Positions 7,872 through 14,835 of a DNA stretch of 19,039 nt are shown one piece after another. How positions within the stretch are numbered: position 1 is the first letter of the stretch; each line of letters starts with the position of its first letter. The notes under the pieces are model-generated. The model was not told where the DNA came from. It saw nothing but the letters and a program-made list of their open reading frames with translations, and searched no databases. This stretch comes from an uncultured Faecalibacterium sp. (lineage in GTDB: Bacteria > Bacillota > Clostridia > Oscillospirales > Ruminococcaceae). Location: positions 1-19,039 of the forward strand of contig CAAFSR010000277.1 in the NCBI GenBank assembly GCA_900765705.1, read 5' to 3'. The position numbers were made by a program, and so were the translations under genes.

Positions 7872-7920
7872 CAGAAAAGCCCACGATTTGCACCGCGTTT
7901 TTTACGGTCAATCGTGGGTT
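7872..7920 (-). terminator. tRNA-type terminator beside the left attachment repeat
   Basis: On the minus strand CCCACGATT (from 7918-7910) pairs with AATCGTGGG (7888-7880), then CTTTTCTGTTTTT follows. It is about 83% identical, without gaps, to the terminator after the intact tRNA-Lys (18541-18588). Here it follows a truncated tRNA copy. Confidence 0.7.
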
Positions 7921-7921
7921 T

Positions 7922-7971
7922 TTCTTTGGTGCGCTCGAGGGAACTCGAATCCCTGGCCCTCTGATTAAAAG
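7922..7971 (-). repeat. Left attachment-site repeat: 3' half of tRNA-Lys
   Basis: These 50 bases are identical to 18590-18639. They cover the tRNA-Lys 3' part from the anticodon loop to the encoded CCA, plus 5 bases beyond. Just inside the island, at 7972, the match to the tRNA ends abruptly, so there is no acceptor 5' strand or D arm and this is not a working tRNA gene. This is the duplicate 3' end expected at the far end of an element that integrated into tRNA-Lys. Confidence 0.8.
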
Positions 7972-8236
7972 AGTCCACCGGGCAGAACACTCTGATTTTA
8001 GAAGTTCCGAGTTTACGTCATTTTTGTGCAAAGCATCGTGATTTTCTGCCCGGCAATTTCTGCACCCTTTGTCGTATTTTGCAAGTCAGAGTGCCCCTTG
8101 CATCCCTTGAAACCGTGCAAAAACAGTGCAGAAACCGTGCACTTATTCTGGGACAAATAAAAAATGATGATTTTTGATCCATGACTTGGTGGCGATTTGA
8201 GTGACCACAAAGGTAAATTTGATACACGGAAAGAAG
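7972..8236. other. Gene-free left end of the island with spaced short repeats
   Basis: No convincing gene. CCGGGCAGAA (7978-7987) has an inverted partner at 8044-8053, and CACTCTGA (7988-7995) one at 8086-8093. GTGCA occurs at 8115, 8126 and 8137, exactly 11 bases apart, within an 11-bp repeat GAAACCGTGCA (8109-8119 and 8131-8141). Such spacing puts the motifs on one face of the helix, as in recombinase or regulator binding arrays. Confidence 0.5.
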
Positions 8237-8277
8237 AATGCCCACTCGTCTGAGGAGTTCTCAGGGGAGTGGGCATT
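8237..8277 (-). terminator. Terminator after the ATP-binding regulator gene
   Basis: A perfect 11-bp stem (AATGCCCACTC at 8237-8247 with GAGTGGGCATT at 8267-8277) encloses a second small stem CTGAG/CTCAG. On the minus strand TTCTTCTTT follows, which fits the end of transcripts coming from the gene at 8394-9890. Confidence 0.75.
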
Positions 8278-8290
8278 TCTGCGCAGGCGG

Positions 8291-8329
8291 TTAATATAAT
8301 TTCGATTATGATAATTCAAATTATATTAA
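8291..8329. repeat. 39-bp AT-rich near-perfect palindrome
   Basis: The palindrome is centred on G8310. The outer 12 positions on each side pair perfectly (TTAATATAATTT with AAATTATATTAA) and so do the innermost five; only two of 19 position pairs mismatch. It is far more AT-rich than its surroundings. A dimeric protein binding site or cruciform-forming site is plausible; its role is unknown. Confidence 0.7.
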
Positions 8330-8344
8330 GACGTTCCATGGGCT

Positions 8345-8397
8345 GTAACAGCTTCACCGCTTGGTTTTCAAAAACCACCTGTTGATAGCGGTGTTAC
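8345..8397. repeat. Cruciform/branched hairpin over the stop codon of the ATP-binding gene
   Basis: Nested arms are GTAAC (8345-8349) with GTTAC (8393-8397), CACCGCT (8355-8361) with AGCGGTG (8387-8393), and an inner hairpin TGGTTTT/AAAACCA (8362-8377). The outer and middle arms share base 8393 and so compete there. The stop codon of the neighbouring gene (8394-8396) lies inside. Confidence 0.55.
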
Positions 8398-9890
8398 TTC
8401 TTCACAAATTGGTATACGCCATATTCTGGTGACGTCACCAATCCATGCTTGATAAGATTCTTGATGATAGAGGATGCACGCGATTTCTGAACGCCATATA
8501 GCTGTGCAACGTTTATGCTGCGGAACTGATATTGATACCGATATCTCTTGAAAAGTTCAAGCGTCCGTTCTTTTGTACTTGCAGTCAGCCTGGTATTATC
8601 CAGCCTTTTGCAAAGTTCACTCACTTCGGCATCCGTACTCATTCCGTGGAGCACTGTAGAAGTTTCCGCACTTTCCGCAGAGGTTTCCGCACTTTCCTCA
8701 CCACTTGCCACACTTTCCATACTGACCTGTGCCGGAGTCGCTACACTTCTATTCGGCAGTGTGACGATAAAGAAATCCGAATCCGAGTAGAAGGTCGGCT
8801 TCTGGGCTACTTCCACATAAGAGTTCAGGATGCGGTCAATGCCGCTGCCACGGCGCTCCATAAAGCCAAGCCGTGAGAACACATCCGAGATCACCTGATT
8901 GCGCCGCATAGACGGAATGTGCCGGATATCCATGTCCTGCACCCTGCGGCCATTCATCATACCGCCCGGTGAAGTGATCTCCAGTCGGTCATCGAACACT
9001 TCTACATGAATCTCCGAACCAAGAATCTGGTAATTCCGATGGATCAGCGCATTGACCAGCACCTCACGAACGGCCTTATACGGGTAGTCACTGCGTTCTT
9101 CACGGGTCATACCACGGATACTCCACGGGTTTTTGCTGTTGTTGCGAACAAAATCTTCCGCATTTTGCAGCAGCGTGATCAGACTTGCACCCTGAAATTC
9201 CTTGTCATCCAGAGCATCTTCTTCAATGCCGCCCTTGTAGTTGCCTTTCCAGCGCGTGCAGAAAATACGGGATTGTTTCAGAACGCCTTGATCGCAAAGC
9301 AGCAGGCCGCCATTCGTGATTTGTCCATCATCTGTTACCAATCCTGCGGAGGGCAAGTCTTTTTCAAGGTCGAAATCCTCTTTTTTCAGATTCTTAAACG
9401 TCGCGGCCAGCAGTGTAAAACTGACATCACCCACTCGATAAGAACTGGGCAGGGCATCAAAGGTCTGGTTCATACCTTGTAGGATCAGCTCGTTCAGTTC
9501 CCGTGAAGTGGCTTCTTCGGACTGGTCGCCATGCCGCACATAGGCCGTATGGGAACCGTCAAAGGCATAATAATATGGATACGCCGGGCCGTCCTGTACT
9601 TCCAAATCAACGCAGGACTTGCCCTCTATTTCGACCTCCCGCACCCGATAGCGCGGCGTAGGGTCAATGCGGACTTTGATAAGTTCCGTCAATCTGCTCA
9701 CCACAGCCTGCGGATTTTCCAATCCTACGACCTCACGCGGCTCATTCTTTACGCCAAAAATCAGGTGTCCGCCCTCGGTATTGGCAAATGCCGACACGGA
9801 TTTCAGCCAGCTGCGCGGCTTTTTCTCTTCAAGACGTTCCTTGTAATCAACATGAGAGGCTTCAATGTAATGGTCGAGGGGAAAAGGCAT
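8394..9890 (-). CDS. AlbA_2/Schlafen-like ATP-binding transcriptional regulator (COG2865 type)
   Basis: The 498-residue protein has an N-terminal AlbA_2 (Schlafen-like) domain (about 5-130; Glu10, DYKE at 15-18, NTEGGHLIFGV at 37-47). A GHKL-type ATPase segment follows (about 270-350: AVREVLVNALIHRNY, ITSPGGM, then RRGSGIDRI). A linker of repeated SAET/SAES units (about 392-412) leads to a C-terminal winged helix (about 438-496). Members are annotated as putative regulators or DNA-binding ATPases and often sit beside type I restriction genes, as here, 72 bases after hsdR. The ATG at 9890 follows AGGTGAT. It has its own promoter. A role in controlling or assisting the hsd locus is inference. 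Confidence 0.9.
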   Translation of the reverse strand: MPFPLDHYIEASHVDYKERLEEKKPRSWLKSVSAFANTEGGHLIFGVKNEPREVVGLENPQAVVSRLTELIKVRIDPTPRYRVREVEIEGKSCVDLEVQDGPAYPYYYAFDGSHTAYVRHGDQSEEATSRELNELILQGMNQTFDALPSSYRVGDVSFTLLAATFKNLKKEDFDLEKDLPSAGLVTDDGQITNGGLLLCDQGVLKQSRIFCTRWKGNYKGGIEEDALDDKEFQGASLITLLQNAEDFVRNNSKNPWSIRGMTREERSDYPYKAVREVLVNALIHRNYQILGSEIHVEVFDDRLEITSPGGMMNGRRVQDMDIRHIPSMRRNQVISDVFSRLGFMERRGSGIDRILNSYVEVAQKPTFYSDSDFFIVTLPNRSVATPAQVSMESVASGEESAETSAESAETSTVLHGMSTDAEVSELCKRLDNTRLTASTKERTLELFKRYRYQYQFRSINVAQLYGVQKSRASSIIKNLIKHGLVTSPEYGVYQFVKK

Positions 9891-9928
9891 GGTATCACCT
9901 GCAATTCAGTTCAATATCGTTCAAGCGT

Positions 9929-9957
9929 ATTATACCGTATTTTATTAGTATATTCTA
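9929..9957 (-). promoter_or_regulatory. Promoter of the ATP-binding regulator
   Basis: On the minus strand a perfect TATAAT (9934-9929) lies 17 bases after TAGAAT (9957-9952), a weak -35 box. It sits in the 72-base gap between hsdR and the regulator, 39 bases before the start codon. Confidence 0.65.
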
Positions 9958-9962
9958 CCACT

Positions 9963-12900
9963 TTATGCGGTCACATGGGTGGCATTCTCTTTCACCGAAT
10001 TGATCGTTTCCATCAGTTCTCCGCCCATTTTGCCGTCAAACAGGCGGGTGAACAGGATGGGCTGGTCGAAAGGCGGTTTCATCAGGACGGCTTTGCTTTC
10101 CACATAGCCGTTCTGCTCAATGTAATGGATGACCTTCTGCACGAATGCGATCTGCTTTGCATTTAGCGATTCGTCATTGATAAATTTTGAAAAGGCCTGC
10201 ATGGCAGCATCGTGGTCCAGCTTTGCCACTTTACGCACCAGAAGGCCAAACGGGGTATCCTTGAATTCCCGTGCATAGTCCTCTTTGCTGCCCAGCTCAC
10301 AGGTGAAGATATGTTCCAGCTCGGTATAGTCACCCTGAGAAAGCGGGATGTTCTGGGTCAGCTTGTGGATGGCCAGCGTATCGCTGCGGTGCTCCATGAT
10401 GTAGCGGTTCACACGTTCCCGGTACTCGCCGAAATCGTAGCCGGAATCCAGCGCTTTGCCCTCGGTCTGTTCCAGTACCGGGTCGGCAAGGGCCGTGTAG
10501 ACAGGCTTTTGCCCTTCTACACCGTCCACCAGAAACTTGATAAGCTCCCGCAGTTCCTGTCGCATTTCCTCAAAGCGGAGCAGATCATGCGAGGTCAAAA
10601 ATTCGTCTGTCTGCACCTCCCGGATGAGGGGCAGCTTTGCCTGCACCTGCGGGATGGTAGCCTTCCCTTCCAGCATTGCCGCTGTATTTCGCAGCTGTTT
10701 CTGGGCGCGGCTCAGCCCCGGCAGACCCTCTAGCTCACAGAGCAGCAAGCCATACACAAAGTTATCGAACCGCTTGGCGGCCTCGTCCTTATCGTCCAGC
10801 GAGATGAGCGGCGCAACCTCTTTCATCAGCGTGCCCTTATCCGTTTCGGTCAGGCTGACAAAGGCTTCCGGCTTTTGATAGTGTTCCACAGCTTGTCGGT
10901 GCAGCCGCACGGATACCAGCTCCGGATTCAACGCTCCCACTTCGGCACGGCAGGTCTCCGTTAAGATCTTGCGCCAGTTCTGGTATTTTTCATCCGTGTA
11001 TGCGCCATCCTGCAACGCGGCGACGATCCGCACCTGTTTGCAGAAAATGCTTTCGGACAGGCTCTTGGTGTCGGTGCTCTCGTAGCCGTTGGGCTTTTGG
11101 CGGAAGAACTCAAAGTTGCCGCAGTAGTCGAAGATCAAAAAGCGCCGCTTGCCGGTATATTCGCCGTCGATGGCATCCACGCAGGCAAGGGATGGGCAGA
11201 GCCGCGTACCACGGCCGATCATCTGCCAGAACTTCGTTTTGCTGCGCACTTTTTTGAAAAATACCAGATTCGCGCACTCCGGCACATCGATGCCCGTGTC
11301 CATCATATCAACCGAGACCGCAATAAACGGCGGCTTGTCCGGCTGTTTGAAGTCGTCAATGATGGACTGCGCATAGGCATCGTCGCAGACAACTCGCTGA
11401 ATGAACCCCGGATACTGCTGTTCTAGCTGCGGGTACAGCTTGCAAAAACGCTCCCGAATGAACTCCGCATGGCGCTTGTTCTGGGCAAAGATAATGGTCT
11501 TGCCGATGCGGTCGCCGCCCGCCGTCTGGATGCCCCGTTCCATCAGGTCTTGCAGCACCGTGTCCACGGTGTTGGCGTTGAAGATGAACTTATTCAGCTT
11601 TTCGGATGGGATAAAGGTGGGCAGGGTGTCGTCCTCGGCGAAATCGTCCTCGTAGCGCGCCTTATCCTCCGGTGAAAGCTGGTCGTAGTGGATGCCCTCT
11701 TCTGTGAATTTCGTCTTGACCTCGTAGTTGTAGTAAGGCACCAGCACATGGTCGGTGTAGACCGCCGTGTCGTAATCGTAGGCGTAGGTAGGGATGCCGT
11801 GCTCCATCTCAAAAAAGTCGTAGGTATTACGGTCCACATCGGTTTTCGGAGTGGCAGTCAGACCCACCAGAATGGCATCAAAATAGTCAAAGATGGCCCG
11901 GTATTTCTTGAAAATGCTGCGGTGGCTCTCGTCCACGATGATGAGGTCAAAGTGAGCCGGGGAGAACAGCGGCACGCCGTCCTTCGTCTTGGCGTTGTCG
12001 ATGGCGTTGAGCATGGTGGGGTAGGTGGAGAACACGATGCGCGCCGCCTTGTCGTCCTTGGAGGAGCACAGGTTGCACAAAGACTGGTCAGGCAGATACT
12101 TCTTGAAATCGTCCTTCGCCTGCTTGACCAGCGCGGTGCGGTCAGCCAGAAACAGCACATTCGTCACATGACCGCCCCGGCTCAGCACGTCGGTCAGGCT
12201 GGATGCCGTGCGAGTTTTTCCGGTGCCGGTGGCCATGACCAGCAGGTTGCGCCGGAACCCCTGCGTAATGTGGGCGCACACCGCACGGATGGCATTTTTC
12301 TGGTAGTAGCGGTCGGTGATCTTATCGTCGATTTCAATGGTGTCCAGCGGCTTTTTCTCGGTGCGGCGGTTCATCAGCTTCTGCAAATCGTCCTTGCAGA
12401 ACACGCCGCTTACCGGCCGCTGCGGGCCGCTTGCTTCGTCCCAGAAATAGGTGGTGTAGCCGTTGGTGGTGAACAACATCGGGCGGCGGCCGAATTTCTG
12501 TTCCAGACAGTCTGCATAGAGCTGTGCCTGTTTGCGCCCGATGTTGGGGTCTCTGGTGCTACGCTTGGCCTCGATGACCGCCAGTGGCTTGCCATCCTTG
12601 CCCATGAGAACGTAATCCGCATAGCCCTTCTGCCCCAGCACACCGTTCATGTTGTCCACTTCGTACTCGGTGCGCACATCGGCATCCGGCCCGGTGAATT
12701 TCCAGCCCATGGCCTTGAGGTCGATGTCGATGATCTTCCGCCGCGTCTCGGCCTCGGTCAGGTCGGCGGCGGTGAAACTGCGGCTCTGCTGGTTCTGCTG
12801 TTTGCTGGCTGTGTACGCCGCCGAAAGGCTCTCCACCTGCTTGCGCAAGGCTTCCAGTTCGGCATCCTTCTGGGACAGTAAACTTTCCTGCTCCCGGATC

Positions 12901-13349
12901 TTCCGGGTGTCCAGCTCCACCTTCTCGCCGGGGATGGCGGTTTCGTCAAAGGAGCGCTCCACATAGTTCGTGCCATAGCAGTAATCCACCCACTGGATGA
13001 AGTCGAACAGCCCCCGCAGGCTGAACACTGCATCCGCTGCCGACACACTATGCCCCGTATGTACCGCCAGATTGCCCGCCTTCACGATGCTGGGCAGTAC
13101 GCTCCACACATTGCGGTCCACCGCGAAGCGGAAACTCGGCTCGTGCAGCAGGGATTGCAGGTTGTCCTTGTAGGGCATCGTGATGGTTTTGTCTGCCGCA
13201 TACACCCACTTCACCGCCAACTCCAACGCCTTCCGGCACCCCACCACGCACATCGCCGGGGAGGTGGAGAACACTTTCTCGGCCTCGATGGCAGAATTAG
13301 CAAAGAGGGAATATTCGGGGTGGGTGGAGAGATAGGAGAAGTTGGACAT
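9963..13349 (-). CDS. hsdR: Type I restriction enzyme R subunit (HsdR)
   Basis: The 1128-residue protein is full length for the family. A DUF4145-like domain (about 20-115) is followed by a coiled coil (about 145-190) and the PD-(D/E)XK nuclease with Asp245 and Glu260-Ala-Lys262. The helicase motor has Walker A GTGKT at 375-379 (within MATGTGKT), DESH at 473-476, LTATP shortly after, and GRGTR near 712. A long C-terminal region follows that binds the methylase core in this family. HsdR translocates and cuts unmodified DNA when joined to two HsdM and one HsdS. The ATG at 13349 follows AGAGGTGA. It starts 18 bases after a small unknown gene and has no promoter of its own, so it shares the transcript that begins near 14680. 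All motifs are intact, in contrast to hsdM. Confidence 0.96.
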   Translation of the reverse strand: MSNFSYLSTHPEYSLFANSAIEAEKVFSTSPAMCVVGCRKALELAVKWVYAADKTITMPYKDNLQSLLHEPSFRFAVDRNVWSVLPSIVKAGNLAVHTGHSVSAADAVFSLRGLFDFIQWVDYCYGTNYVERSFDETAIPGEKVELDTRKIREQESLLSQKDAELEALRKQVESLSAAYTASKQQNQQSRSFTAADLTEAETRRKIIDIDLKAMGWKFTGPDADVRTEYEVDNMNGVLGQKGYADYVLMGKDGKPLAVIEAKRSTRDPNIGRKQAQLYADCLEQKFGRRPMLFTTNGYTTYFWDEASGPQRPVSGVFCKDDLQKLMNRRTEKKPLDTIEIDDKITDRYYQKNAIRAVCAHITQGFRRNLLVMATGTGKTRTASSLTDVLSRGGHVTNVLFLADRTALVKQAKDDFKKYLPDQSLCNLCSSKDDKAARIVFSTYPTMLNAIDNAKTKDGVPLFSPAHFDLIIVDESHRSIFKKYRAIFDYFDAILVGLTATPKTDVDRNTYDFFEMEHGIPTYAYDYDTAVYTDHVLVPYYNYEVKTKFTEEGIHYDQLSPEDKARYEDDFAEDDTLPTFIPSEKLNKFIFNANTVDTVLQDLMERGIQTAGGDRIGKTIIFAQNKRHAEFIRERFCKLYPQLEQQYPGFIQRVVCDDAYAQSIIDDFKQPDKPPFIAVSVDMMDTGIDVPECANLVFFKKVRSKTKFWQMIGRGTRLCPSLACVDAIDGEYTGKRRFLIFDYCGNFEFFRQKPNGYESTDTKSLSESIFCKQVRIVAALQDGAYTDEKYQNWRKILTETCRAEVGALNPELVSVRLHRQAVEHYQKPEAFVSLTETDKGTLMKEVAPLISLDDKDEAAKRFDNFVYGLLLCELEGLPGLSRAQKQLRNTAAMLEGKATIPQVQAKLPLIREVQTDEFLTSHDLLRFEEMRQELRELIKFLVDGVEGQKPVYTALADPVLEQTEGKALDSGYDFGEYRERVNRYIMEHRSDTLAIHKLTQNIPLSQGDYTELEHIFTCELGSKEDYAREFKDTPFGLLVRKVAKLDHDAAMQAFSKFINDESLNAKQIAFVQKVIHYIEQNGYVESKAVLMKPPFDQPILFTRLFDGKMGGELMETINSVKENATHVTA

Positions 13350-13367
13350 AAAATCACCTCTTTTGAG

Positions 13368-13583
13368 TTACACACCACGCATCGCACGAACAGTTTTAGT
13401 CGCTACGTCATCCAGCGCTTTTGCTGTATTGACTTCTATGGCCTCCGCAATACCTTCAATTAAAAGATTCACAAGTTCATCTATATAATCATTATTGATA
13501 TAGTATTTAAGGTCTGGGTTGTCATTCATTCTGTTTTTTATAATGTCAATAATTTCTCTCTTAGAATATCCGTATTCTGTCAT
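13368..13583 (-). CDS. Small unknown protein in the hsd locus (third gene of the cassette)
   Basis: The product has 71 residues, is acidic and mostly helical in appearance, and has no membrane helix or known motif (MTEYGYSKREIIDIIKNRMN at the start). The start ATG overlaps the stop of the previous gene as ATGA, so translation is probably coupled; GAGGT lies just upstream. The stop is 18 bases before hsdR. I do not recognise the family. Its tight packing between the membrane protein and hsdR is the only clue to function. Confidence 0.75.
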   Translation of the reverse strand: MTEYGYSKREIIDIIKNRMNDNPDLKYYINNDYIDELVNLLIEGIAEAIEVNTAKALDDVATKTVRAMRGV

Positions 13584-14407
13584 CCCTCATACCTCGAATC
13601 AATATATCTAATATATCCTGCCAAAATTTCTATCATTTCCTTCTGCTTTTTCAGATATAGTTTTCTTATTTTATCAACCTCCAATATTTGAGCATTTTTT
13701 CGACTTGTATCATAGAAATCTCTTACAACACATACATCGTAGTTTTCTCTCAATCCATCCAGTCTCCGCTTCAATTTTTTCAGCACACTCTCTTTATCCG
13801 TTTCTAAAATAATTGCAATCTCCCACTCAGACATCGAAGAGTAGTCTGCTGGTTCTATTCCAAACTTGATCTGAGACTCTTTCCAACATTCATCAAGTGC
13901 TATCACCGCAGTTCTCATCACTTCTATAAAGTCTTCCGCAAGTTGTTGAAGCTCTATCATTCTTTTTGATATTGCTTCAGGCATTTCCAAGAAACGACTG
14001 TCGTCCTTTATTTTTGTCCAAATGCAAAACTGCAACGCTGGTTCAAATGAGAGTCTTTCATTGTTCAATTTTATACTTCTTGGATACGGACTTTCTTGCG
14101 TCAGCATTCTATCATTCTTTATTAACTCATCATATAGTGGCTTATAAATAGTATTTTTTCTTAAAACTTCTTTTTGCGCTTTCTGCTGCATCTTTGCAAC
14201 GCCTACAGAACCAGCCAAGGAAAAGAATCCACCAACAAGCGTGCCGAGCAATGCACTAAAGCTACCCTCATCCATCGGCATTTTAGGTATCATTCCTCGA
14301 ACGCCATAGTAAATCAGTGCCATCAATCCAAATCCACATAATAAAACTACGATTACTGTTTTATGCTTTTGCACACCAAAACGTATTTTCATCCATTGAT
14401 ATTCCAT
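13580..14407 (-). CDS. Unknown two-helix membrane protein with long cytoplasmic domain (second gene of the cassette)
   Basis: I place the start at the ATG at 14407, one base after the stop of the preceding gene, giving 275 residues. An upstream ATG at 14482 is in frame, but its extra 25 residues only overlap the preceding gene. Two membrane helices (about 17-37 and 49-71) precede a charged, helical cytoplasmic part of about 200 residues, with a WTKIKDDSR motif and a coiled-coil-like C-terminus. The family is not recognised with confidence. The DNA is clearly more AT-rich than hsdR and hsdM, which suggests separate acquisition. Gene order and coupling point to a membrane-linked accessory of the restriction locus; other roles are open. 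Confidence 0.8.
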   Translation of the reverse strand: MEYQWMKIRFGVQKHKTVIVVLLCGFGLMALIYYGVRGMIPKMPMDEGSFSALLGTLVGGFFSLAGSVGVAKMQQKAQKEVLRKNTIYKPLYDELIKNDRMLTQESPYPRSIKLNNERLSFEPALQFCIWTKIKDDSRFLEMPEAISKRMIELQQLAEDFIEVMRTAVIALDECWKESQIKFGIEPADYSSMSEWEIAIILETDKESVLKKLKRRLDGLRENYDVCVVRDFYDTSRKNAQILEVDKIRKLYLKKQKEMIEILAGYIRYIDSRYEG

Positions 14408-14408
14408 T

Positions 14409-14648
14409 TCAACTATTCCATCCCAATTCTGTAGCCAGCACCGCCAAACACGCATAAAATGCCTGCTGCTGATGTTCCGCATCCAACTTATTTACAGCTT
14501 CACACAGATCACGTGTTGCTTTCACAGCCTTTTGAACCTCTGCATTTTGGTCTTGCCGATACTGCCACATCGTCTGCGATGGAATCGATTGATAAAAGCT
14601 CTGATTCACATAGGTCGGATTAAACATCTGATTATAGAACTGATTCAT
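14409..14648 (-). CDS. Small Gln/Tyr-rich unknown protein (first gene of the cassette)
   Basis: The 79-residue product starts MNQFYNQMFNPTYVNQSFYQ. This Asn/Gln/Tyr-rich head is followed by a helical part (AVKATRDLCEAVNKLD, then a QQAFYACLAVLA helix). Short proteins of this style occur in Clostridia genomes, but I know of no assigned function. The ATG follows AGGAG with a 9-base spacer, and a good promoter lies upstream. Its stop codon is one base from the start of the membrane-protein gene. Confidence 0.75.
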   Translation of the reverse strand: MNQFYNQMFNPTYVNQSFYQSIPSQTMWQYRQDQNAEVQKAVKATRDLCEAVNKLDAEHQQQAFYACLAVLATELGWNS

Positions 14649-14685
14649 AATAGGTACTCCTCTCTTTATTTTCCAATTTTTACCT

Positions 14686-14714
14686 ATTATATCATGCTTT
14701 GCATCAGGCGTCCA
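14686..14714 (-). promoter_or_regulatory. Promoter of the unknown cassette and hsdR
   Basis: On the minus strand TGGACG (14714-14709) and a perfect TATAAT (14691-14686) are separated by 17 bases, 38 bases before the first cassette gene. No terminator is seen before hsdR, so this promoter probably drives the three unknown genes and hsdR together. Confidence 0.7.
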
Positions 14715-14835
14715 TACTTTTTTCGCAATTTAGCGCAAATAATTTATTTACTCTCGTTCTTTTTCGAGTTAGTAACTTATTTGTTCAATTTATCTTTTCA
14801 CTGTTACATTTATTTCTCTTTGATAGCAAAAGGCC

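Noticed and set aside
7594..7968. Overlapping open frames left of the attachment repeat
   Set aside because: No ribosome site; they run through a terminator stem and the tRNA fragment, and the residue patterns are not protein-like.
7927..7971. A second tRNA-Lys gene
   Set aside because: Only the 3' half is present; beyond base 7971 neither the rest of the anticodon stem nor the D arm and acceptor 5' strand can be found.
8109..8141. Small CRISPR array
   Set aside because: The repeats are only 11 bp with 11-bp spacing, there are no 25-40 bp repeats with unique spacers, and no cas gene is present.
11688..12881. 397-codon + strand open frame opposite hsdR
   Set aside because: hsdR motifs occupy the opposite strand throughout; the translation has no recognisable domain or ribosome site.
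14748..14775. Terminator after hsdS
   Set aside because: The stem has a 2-base bulge and no T-run on the minus strand, so support is too weak to list.
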